Shown: positions 6,044 to 12,402 of the stretch, piece after piece
Position numbering within the stretch: the first letter of the stretch is position 1
Layout: the number at the start of each line of letters is the position of its first letter
DNA from: Kiloniellales bacterium
GTDB lineage: Bacteria; Pseudomonadota; Alphaproteobacteria; Kiloniellales; JAKSDN01
Assembly: GCA_022360075.1 (NCBI GenBank)
Contig: JAKSDN010000060.1
Span: 1 to 12,402, forward strand
Length of the DNA: 12,402 nucleotides
Direction: 5' to 3'
Made by a program: the position numbers and the translations under genes
Notes under the pieces: model-generated
Database searches by the model: none
The model's input: the letters and a program-made list of their open reading frames with translations, nothing else
What the model was told of the DNA's origin: nothing

Positions 6044-9000
6044 ATGAAACTCTCCAAAAGCAAGCTTTCGCAATATCTAAGAACCCGATGTGATCGCTCG
6101 CTCTATTTGTCGCTGCATTCAGAAGCGGAGCTTCGCCGCAAGACCCTGCCGGACCCGCTGACGTCGCGCCCTGGTGTGCGCCATCTCCGTGATTCCGGAA
6201 TCGAGTTGGAGCGAGCTTGTTTCGGTCGTTTGAAACGCGCGTTTGAAGGTTTATGCATTGGCGACGAAGGCGAGCCTGATGGTCATTGGGGCAATGCGGA
6301 AATGCAAAGGGGGTTGAACGCCCTGGCCGATGGGCCGGCCTTTTTGATCCATCCGGAATATGAACTCGAACGGGACCGGGCTGTGTTCTTGGCCAATCTA
6401 GGCGTTCCGCAGGATGCGACCGCGACGATACCGACGCTTGGCGCGCATATTCCTGACATCGTCGCCGTCGATCTCGGCCCTGTGGGAGATCGCGGTGGGC
6501 TGGACTACTGGGTCGCGCCGAATGGCGACCGCATCGCCCTGGAAGATAACGAAACTCGTCGGCGGTTGACGGTGATCGACATCAAGCACGCCCAGGAAGC
6601 CAATACGAGTTATGAATCCGAAGTCGCGCTTTACGCGGTCGCCCTCGCTAATTGGCTCGAAGCGCGCGGACTAGAGACACGCTATTACGTGTCGGCCGAC
6701 ATGTGCTTGTGGACCAATGGCGGTGTTGCTGAAGGTCGGTTCGCCGAGCGCACAGATGACGCGGACGCCAGCCAAGCCGAACGCCTCGCAGCGCTGCGTG
6801 AAGAGTTGTCAACCATCAACGCGCCGATCTACTTGCAGGCGATCCGCCGTTTCATGTCCGAGCAATTGCCTGATGTGATCGCTGCTGGTGATGCCGATTT
6901 TGAAAGCCTGGACTGGCATGTATGCTCGCGCTGCAGTTCCTGCGACTGGCTTGGGCATCGCGATTGGCTCGGCAGCGACGACCGGGCCCGCATCGAAGCC
7001 AATCCCGACGGCTATTGTTTCCCGAAGGCCGCGGCAGACGAGCATTTAAGCCGGGTGCCGATGATTACGCGCGGCGCTCGGCGGGTCCTGGAGGCCGATC
7101 AGGTCTCCACCGTGTCGGAGCTCGTGCGGACCACAGGCGATGAGGATGTGTTTCGCAAACATACGGGGCTGAAAAGCGACCGCCGGTCCTTGCCGGCTCT
7201 TGCGAGCGCAATTGCGACCGGCGAGAGCAGTATCGATGAAGAGCGCGCGGATGGTGGGCTCGCGCGATATGCTGATCTCGATGTGTTTATCTCGGTGAAT
7301 TTCGACGCCGGCGCCGGACAGTTAACGGGACTCGGTCTTGAGGGACGATTTCGACAGCATACGCCGTATGGCGAACAGTCGGACGTGCGCAGGACCTGGC
7401 AAGAGCAATGGATCGTTTCAGGGAAATCGGCGGCGTCGGAAGGCAGTTCGGTAAGGGCTTTTCTCAACTATCTCGCCGGCATCTATGATTGGGTGCGCGA
7501 TGAAAATCCGCAGCGCGGTGGCGAGCATGCGTCGAGAACGACTGCGCAACTTATCTTCTGGGACCAGCGCCAATATGAGGAGCTGTGCCTTGCTGTAGGG
7601 CGGCATTTGCCGGCGATCCTCTATGGCGACGAAGAGCGTACGGTCAAAGCGCTGGTGTGGTTGTTTCCGCCGGAAGAGATTCAGGAACGCGACGCGATAG
7701 ACGCAAAACGCCCCGGCGTCGCTTTTGTCAGCGACATTGTGCGCCGCCTCGTCCGCGCGCCGGCGCTGCACGAGCTGACCCTGTTCAATGTCGCCGAGCA
7801 TTATCATTGGGGTGATGATTTTCGCGTACCGGATTCGTTCTACCGCGAGCCTCTGTCTGACGCGATCCCGCGCGAGCGCATCTATGAGATCTGGAGTGCG
7901 TCGGCGGCGGGCGATGGCTATGTGGTGCGCTGGGGCTCTGTCCTGAAGGATCTCAGCCAATTGATGGATGGGTTCCGGCGGACCATGCGCACCCAGACGG
8001 CTGGGTTGCGCATGGTGGTCTGGAGGGTCCGGCAGGACTTCGGCAACCGTTTAAAGGCGGCTGCGCCGCAGCTTGATTTGACGGTGCCACGCTGGGGCGC
8101 CGGCGTCGCATTCGAAGCGAAACTCTGGATTGCTTGGGCATCGTTTTGCAAAGCCTATGACGACTTGATGGCGCAGCGGGATTTCCTAAGTGACCCAGAG
8201 GAAATCGAAGCGCGCTATGAAGGCTTGCGGCTCGAAAGCTTGGTCGCTGAAGAGGCCGACGGATCGCTGACCTTTTCAGTGTCTCCGGACTCGCGCGATG
8301 CCAAAGTGCGCATCCCAGCGGGCTTTCTGTGTCTTTCGCTCGACGACACGCCTGGGTTTTTAGTTCAACGCGTCCGCCAGGTTGTGGAGGATGCGGACTT
8401 GCCGCTCCATCTGCGCGATCTCAGCTTTACTAACCGGCCGATGAGCATGGTCTTCAAGGTCAAGCTCGTGGATTTCGACCGGGAGGCGCTCCGAGCCCGG
8501 ATCGAATGGGACAATTACTGGGACGACGAGAAAGACCTGCGCGCGGCGGTATTTCGTGCCCTGGGTGAGCGAGTGCGTCGGAATGTGACGATTGTCAGCT
8601 CGGCGGGGAGCAACGTCCAGGTGCGCCGCCTCACGAACACGCTGCGCGCCATCAGCAATCCCGCTATCGCGCAGCCGACGGAAGAAACCTTAACTGCGCT
8701 TGGGAAACGCGGCTCGCGGATCCGCGCGGGCGCGGCCCCGATGACGCCCGCGGCTGCTGCCCTCTGGGACAGCGTGAGCCTAAACACCGAACTGGCGCGT
8801 CTACCCGCGGATGCGGACGCTATAGCGGAGGCGGCAGCTGCGTCTTCGACGCCGCCCCTCAACACCTCTCAACGCAGCGCCATTGCCAACGCCGCGGCGA
8901 AACGATTGAGCGTAATTTGGGGGCCTCCCGGCACCGGCAAGACGCAAACTTGTGCGGCATTGGTTCACCAACTCGCCAATCATGAAGCGGCGCGCGGCGC

Positions 9001-10378
9001 CGCACGCACTTTCAACATTCTTCTAACCGGGCCGAACTATAAGGCGGTGAGCGAACTCGCCGAGCGGGTGATGCGGCGTATGGCAGGTGACGCAACAGCA
9101 AACGCAAATTGCTACATCATTCATCGCGAAGACCGCGAGGACGAGTTCGTCTTGCCCGAGGAAACCGGCTCTAGCTTTACCATTGAGATGACCCTGGCAG
9201 ATCGTCGCGCTCCGATCTTTGTTGAGATGATGGAAGCCCTTAACGGTGGCACCGGCGTCAACATCGTCGCCGCAGTTGCGCATCAATGTCCTCGCATCAC
9301 CGAACAGGCCGCGAAGCTTTATGATGATGAGGATGTCTTGCGACCGCTCTTCGATTTCGTGCTATTCGATGAAAGCTCGCAGGCCGATATGGCGATTTCG
9401 ATCCCACCGCTCGGTCTGTTGCGGGACGGGTTTCAGTTGGTGTTGGCTGGCGATCTGTTGCAGATGCCGCCTGTCGCGCGCTGCGATCCGCCCGTGGGCG
9501 CAGAGTTCCTAGTCGGCAGCATTCAGAATTATTTTGTCACCCGGTTTGGGATCGAGCAGGAAGAGTTGCTTACGAATTATCGGTCAGCCGATGAACTTGT
9601 TCAGTACATCAAAGGACTCGGTTATCCGACGGGGCTGGCAGCGGCGTTTCCGGATGCGCGATTGGCACCTCTTAGCGATCCGGCCGATCAAGCAGGGAAT
9701 TGCGCGCTCAACGATCTTTGTTGGTCTGACGCGTGGCCTCAGGTACTGGCACCAGAGAAACGCATTGTCGCCATCACCTATGATGACGGTGTGTCCGGCC
9801 AGGCGAACCCGTTCGAGGCGGATATGGTCATCTCGCTCGCCTTCTTGTTAAGGCAAACGATATCGGCCAAGCTCGCCGATCACAATGATCGTGGCGAAGA
9901 CGGCCCTTATGATGACGAAACTTTCTGGCGCGTTGGCGTTGGCGTCGTGACGCCTCACCGGGCGCAGCGCGCGATTGTGGTCCGCAAACTGCTAGAGGCG
10001 TTTCCGGACACGGACCCGGAGTTGATCGAGAACGCTGTCGATACAGTGGAGCGTTTCCAGGGCGGCGAACGCCACACCATCATCGTTTCTTTCGGCGTCG
10101 GCGATCCCGATGTGATCGCTGGCGAAGAGAAGTTCCTTATGCAATTGGAACGAACCAATGTGGCGGTGTCACGGGCGATGGCGAAATGCATCGTCTTGCT
10201 TTCGGAGGATGTTGCCGGGCATATTCCAACAGACCGAGACGCAATCGAAACCGCCCATGCTCTAAAGGGCGTCGTCGATGAATGGTGCAAGGACAGGATT
10301 GACGCTACGGTGGTTTCGGCGCATGGGTTCGAGCGCGCCATCGCCGTGCGAACGCGGCCAGCGTCAGATGAGGCGTAA
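6044..10378 (+). CDS. Large nuclease-helicase: RecB-like PD-(D/E)XK nuclease fused to SF1B helicase
   Basis: A 1444-residue protein predicted to unwind and cut nucleic acid in the cytoplasm. The N-terminal nuclease (about 1-340) resembles the TM0106-type RecB family: Asp138 in IPDIV, then Asp179 and Lys181 in VIDIK, and a following helix YESEVALYA. Cys16 in YLRTRCDRSLYL plus Cys294, Cys297, Cys300 and Cys325 resemble the Fe-S cysteine pattern of Cas4, AddB and Dna2 nucleases. Residues 405-540 look like a degenerate RNase H/YprB-like domain; about 540-900 is not recognised. The C-terminus is a Dna2/Upf1-like SF1B helicase: Walker A GPPGTGKT with Lys966, DESSQ at 1109-1113, GDLLQMPP at 1136-1143, NYRS at 1178-1181, RFQGGE ending at 1342, and NVAVSRA ending at 1378. 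It is much longer than a plain helicase. The ATG at 6044 starts right at the conserved N-terminus, with only a weak TAGG ribosome site. The end overlaps the convergent methyltransferase gene by 15 bp. A defence role is inferred from context. Confidence 0.9.
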   Translation: MKLSKSKLSQYLRTRCDRSLYLSLHSEAELRRKTLPDPLTSRPGVRHLRDSGIELERACFGRLKRAFEGLCIGDEGEPDGHWGNAEMQRGLNALADGPAFLIHPEYELERDRAVFLANLGVPQDATATIPTLGAHIPDIVAVDLGPVGDRGGLDYWVAPNGDRIALEDNETRRRLTVIDIKHAQEANTSYESEVALYAVALANWLEARGLETRYYVSADMCLWTNGGVAEGRFAERTDDADASQAERLAALREELSTINAPIYLQAIRRFMSEQLPDVIAAGDADFESLDWHVCSRCSSCDWLGHRDWLGSDDRARIEANPDGYCFPKAAADEHLSRVPMITRGARRVLEADQVSTVSELVRTTGDEDVFRKHTGLKSDRRSLPALASAIATGESSIDEERADGGLARYADLDVFISVNFDAGAGQLTGLGLEGRFRQHTPYGEQSDVRRTWQEQWIVSGKSAASEGSSVRAFLNYLAGIYDWVRDENPQRGGEHASRTTAQLIFWDQRQYEELCLAVGRHLPAILYGDEERTVKALVWLFPPEEIQERDAIDAKRPGVAFVSDIVRRLVRAPALHELTLFNVAEHYHWGDDFRVPDSFYREPLSDAIPRERIYEIWSASAAGDGYVVRWGSVLKDLSQLMDGFRRTMRTQTAGLRMVVWRVRQDFGNRLKAAAPQLDLTVPRWGAGVAFEAKLWIAWASFCKAYDDLMAQRDFLSDPEEIEARYEGLRLESLVAEEADGSLTFSVSPDSRDAKVRIPAGFLCLSLDDTPGFLVQRVRQVVEDADLPLHLRDLSFTNRPMSMVFKVKLVDFDREALRARIEWDNYWDDEKDLRAAVFRALGERVRRNVTIVSSAGSNVQVRRLTNTLRAISNPAIAQPTEETLTALGKRGSRIRAGAAPMTPAAAALWDSVSLNTELARLPADADAIAEAAAASSTPPLNTSQRSAIANAAAKRLSVIWGPPGTGKTQTCAALVHQLANHEAARGAARTFNILLTGPNYKAVSELAERVMRRMAGDATANANCYIIHREDREDEFVLPEETGSSFTIEMTLADRRAPIFVEMMEALNGGTGVNIVAAVAHQCPRITEQAAKLYDDEDVLRPLFDFVLFDESSQADMAISIPPLGLLRDGFQLVLAGDLLQMPPVARCDPPVGAEFLVGSIQNYFVTRFGIEQEELLTNYRSADELVQYIKGLGYPTGLAAAFPDARLAPLSDPADQAGNCALNDLCWSDAWPQVLAPEKRIVAITYDDGVSGQANPFEADMVISLAFLLRQTISAKLADHNDRGEDGPYDDETFWRVGVGVVTPHRAQRAIVVRKLLEAFPDTDPELIENAVDTVERFQGGERHTIIVSFGVGDPDVIAGEEKFLMQLERTNVAVSRAMAKCIVLLSEDVAGHIPTDRDAIETAHALKGVVDEWCKDRIDATVVSAHGFERAIAVRTRPASDEA

Positions 10379-11521
10379 ATGCGCGTCGAATTCGGTTTCG
10401 GCGGTGTCGGGATCGCGCATTTGCGCCGCCTGTCGACGGCCCTTCGAGGCGGTCGACGCGCATTTCGTATAGACTCGTTTCCAGTCATATTTGCTTTCTT
10501 CAAAGGACTGGAACAAAAGCTCGCGCGCATCGATCTTGCGCGACGGCAGGACGCCAAAGCGCACAAACATATGTAAATTATCGCCTGCATGCGCGCCGAT
10601 CCGATCCCAGACTTTCGCGAGGCCTTTGGCGAAGACGTCAGGTGATGAACTTGGCACGCGTCCGTCATCGCTGTAATCGACTGTGTCTGGTCCTCCAACA
10701 AACCAATTGCGCAGCCATTGATCGGGCACATAAGTGCGCATGCCGTAGTATGGCGGTGATGTGACGACCGCGTCGATGCCGGCGGGGGCGTATTTCCAGG
10801 TGGACGGCTCGCCGGCGTCGCCGTGGACGACGTCGGCGAGCCTGGTCTCTTGAAAGTGGAAGGCCGGTGAACGGAACACGTGATTGGCCTTGCGCTCGAT
10901 CGCGGCGAGCACATCGATCTTCGGCGCTTTCATATCGCGCTCATTCCAGAACCGAATGGCGTAATCGGGTTTCGGCGCGAAGGTGCGTTGCATCTGATTC
11001 GAAAGATAGCTGCCAACGCCGGTGACGGGGCCGTGCAGGACACCCATCACGATGGCGCGCAGAATCGCTGCCTCGGGCGATGCATCGGCCAACAGACCCA
11101 TTCGCAGGACGCAAATCTTTTTGAGGACGCTAGGCTTGTAAGCAAGCCGCCAGAAGCGTCCGTGCGGCAAGTCGACATCATCAGAACGCTCCAAGAGCTT
11201 GCGCGCGAGATCGAGGACATCGCTTTTCGAAGCGGTGGCGAGCTTCGCTTTGGATATGGCGACGGCGACGGGGGAGCAGTCCACACCAAAGGTTTTGCGC
11301 TGTGTGGCGCGCGCCGCGTAAAGGGTTGTGCCGCGCCCACAAAAAGGATCGACGACGATTCGCGCATCCGGAACGCGACTCAGCGCACTTAAAGGGAATT
11401 CGAGTGGGAACATCGTAAAATAAGGACAGATCGCGTTGAGGGAATGACGCGGATCGTACGCTGCCGGAAGTGGCATGGGCTGGGTCTCTATCCTCTTTGC
11501 ATGGCTGTGCTCAAACTCCAC
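10364..11521 (-). CDS. DNA methyltransferase (amino-MTase, N4-cytosine or N6-adenine)
   Basis: S-adenosylmethionine-dependent DNA methyltransferase of 385 residues. Motif I is DPFCGRGTT at 58-66, with GVD at 79-81 as the next strand; the catalytic motif IV is TSPPYY at 254-259. SPPY-type motifs belong to enzymes methylating the exocyclic amino group of cytosine (N4) or adenine (N6); which base cannot be decided here. A segment before motif I (CPYFTMFPLEFPLSAL) resembles the PYPA-like lead-in of related methylases. About 190 residues separate the two motifs and may hold target recognition. The GTG at 11521 is used, with AGAGG about 11 bases upstream; an ATG at 11476 (residue 16) is a reasonable alternative. 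The gene is convergent with, and overlaps by 15 bp, the nuclease-helicase gene, suggesting the two form one module, with methylation perhaps marking self DNA. Confidence 0.88.
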   Translation of the reverse strand: MEFEHSHAKRIETQPMPLPAAYDPRHSLNAICPYFTMFPLEFPLSALSRVPDARIVVDPFCGRGTTLYAARATQRKTFGVDCSPVAVAISKAKLATASKSDVLDLARKLLERSDDVDLPHGRFWRLAYKPSVLKKICVLRMGLLADASPEAAILRAIVMGVLHGPVTGVGSYLSNQMQRTFAPKPDYAIRFWNERDMKAPKIDVLAAIERKANHVFRSPAFHFQETRLADVVHGDAGEPSTWKYAPAGIDAVVTSPPYYGMRTYVPDQWLRNWFVGGPDTVDYSDDGRVPSSSPDVFAKGLAKVWDRIGAHAGDNLHMFVRFGVLPSRKIDARELLFQSFEESKYDWKRVYTKCASTASKGRRQAAQMRDPDTAETEFDAHLRLI

Positions 11522-11817
11522 TAGCGCTGCAACCTCTTATCTCAGAAGTAAACTACTGTGGTGGTAAATGAAAGCGCGGCCGGTGTCCCGCAGTGGTTAC
11601 CCGCCGCGGCATTTCCAATAATGATCATTTTCTCGACTGCTCAATCGTTAGTTCGCCACCATTTGGCCTGCAGCATATTCATTACTGATATCGTTGATTG
11701 CAGGTCCTCGGATCCAGCAATTTCAGCGGGCGATGCTATGTCGGGTTGGCTTTCGACGTCACCGCTGCCGTTTTGCCTACTTATCGCGTCATTGCCAACC
11801 ATCTTGTTTGTGAGCAA
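11522..11817. other. Intergenic stretch between methyltransferase and integrase genes
   Basis: About 296 bp without a convincing gene. It should hold the promoter of the leftward methyltransferase gene near its left end, but no clear -35/-10 pair was found. A 7-bp inverted repeat GGTTGGC (11744-11750) and GCCAACC (11794-11800) lies downstream of the integrase stop, and CCTGCA/TGCAGG arms lie around 11670-11704; neither is followed by a T-run. No tRNA-like fold was seen. Confidence 0.5.
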
Positions 11818-12402
11818 CTAGGAGGCGGCGGCTGACATCGATATCCCGTCAGCGATCCGATCGGCTGCCGACTTGATTGGATCATTCGCTAGATGTGCGT
11901 AGCGGGCGGTCGTCTGGATTTGTGAGTGCCCCAACAGCTTTCCGATCATTGGCAGGCCTTCGCCGACAATCAGGCCACGGCTGGCAAATGAGTGCCGAAG
12001 GTCGTGGAGCCGCACATCGTCGAGACCAGCCGTTTTTCGAATGCGTCTCCAGGGATGCTGAAGATCTGTGAGGCGGCCTCCGGGCTTCTTTCCTGTAATG
12101 ACGAACTCGTTGTCCTCAAGCTTGGTGATCGCCTTGAGCCGGTCAATCGCCGCCGTACCGAGATGAACGGTCTTGGCACCCGTTTTGGAGTCGGGCAGGC
12201 GTAGCTCCTTAGCTTCGAGATCAACAAAGTCCCACTTCAAGGTCATGATCTCATTCAGCCGGCAGCCCGTCAGCATCAGCAGCCAGATCGCATTGATCGC
12301 TGACTGGGTTTCAGTCTTTTCGGCCTCAGCTTTGCGGAGCGCCTCGCCGAGCCGCTTATACTCTTCGTCGGAAAGAAAACGCTCACGCTTTTCCTCTTTG
12401 TA
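11818..12402 (-). CDS. Tyrosine recombinase/integrase (C-terminal catalytic part, cut by window edge)
   Basis: Site-specific recombinase of the phage integrase family, expected to excise and integrate the element at its att sites. The frame is open to the right edge, so the N-terminal arm- and core-binding domains are outside the window; 194 residues are visible, starting within the catalytic domain (ERFLSDEEYKRLGEAL). The full catalytic set can be seen: Arg in LTGCRLNEI, Lys in DSKTGAK, His and Arg in LHDLRHSFAS, His in LLGHSQIQTT and the nucleophile Tyr in ARYAHL. The C-terminus ends IADGISMSAAAS with a TAG stop. Residues resemble integrases found on alphaproteobacterial genomic islands. 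The gene reads inward, toward the cargo and trb genes, the usual orientation for an integrase next to its att site, which would then lie right of the window. Confidence 0.93.
   Translation of the reverse strand, partial: YKEEKRERFLSDEEYKRLGEALRKAEAEKTETQSAINAIWLLMLTGCRLNEIMTLKWDFVDLEAKELRLPDSKTGAKTVHLGTAAIDRLKAITKLEDNEFVITGKKPGGRLTDLQHPWRRIRKTAGLDDVRLHDLRHSFASRGLIVGEGLPMIGKLLGHSQIQTTARYAHLANDPIKSAADRIADGISMSAAAS

Noticed and set aside
9955..10914. Minus-strand open frame of 319 residues spanning the end of the nuclease-helicase and much of the methyltransferase
   Set aside because: It overlaps the helicase motifs V and VI and the methyltransferase SPPYY motif in other frames. Those motifs are real, so this frame is a shadow.
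10880..11392. Plus-strand open frame of 170 residues opposite the methyltransferase gene
   Set aside because: It is antisense to motif I and the central part of a well-supported methyltransferase and has no family features.
11522..11817. att site or tRNA gene between methyltransferase and integrase
   Set aside because: No tRNA-like T-loop or acceptor stem was seen, and the integrase orientation places the likely att site on its other side, outside the window.
11558..11821. Possible 87-residue open frame on the + strand with two hydrophobic stretches
   Set aside because: It starts at a GTG with no ribosome site, has no recognisable family, and its end runs into the 3' end of the integrase gene on the other strand. 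It is most likely chance.

Overview
The window is best read as the right-hand part of an integrative conjugative element (ICE) in a high-GC alphaproteobacterium. Three things point there: a compact trbL-trbF-trbG-trbI run of P-type conjugation genes, the DUF2274 and DUF736 small proteins that commonly travel with such elements in alphaproteobacteria, and a tyrosine recombinase at the far end. No tRNA, rRNA, CRISPR array or insertion sequence was recognised by eye.

Left part (1-4676, + strand): the end of a trb mating-pair-formation operon. trbL is cut by the window edge. trbF, trbG and trbI follow with 1-4 bp stop/start overlaps, the usual sign of translational coupling. They encode the inner-membrane and core-complex parts (VirB6-, VirB8-, VirB9- and VirB10-like) of a type IV secretion system. 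Two small genes (DUF2274, DUF736) close the operon.

Middle part (4677-5950): base composition drops (a sampled 60-base line in the toxin gene is about 48% G+C, against roughly 65-70% in trb). A well-formed promoter with two copies of a 12-bp palindromic site in opposite orientation drives a Xre/MbcA/ParS-type antitoxin and a RES-domain toxin. This is a type II toxin-antitoxin module, probably autoregulated and able to stabilise the element.

Right part (6044-11521): a 1444-residue protein with an N-terminal PD-(D/E)XK RecB-like nuclease, a cysteine cluster, a long poorly recognisable middle and a C-terminal SF1B (Dna2/Upf1-like) helicase. It runs tail-to-tail, with a 15-bp overlap, into a 385-residue amino-DNA methyltransferase on the minus strand. 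A nuclease-helicase next to a DNA methyltransferase in ICE cargo suggests a restriction-modification-like defence module. I cannot match it to a named system, and it is the best candidate here for something undescribed.

Right end (11522-12402): a gap of about 300 bp without a convincing gene, then the C-terminal catalytic part of a tyrosine integrase reading leftward. An integrase reading inward implies that the element's att site lies just beyond the right edge of the window. The region between DUF736 and the integrase then behaves as a cargo bay holding a stability module and a putative defence module.
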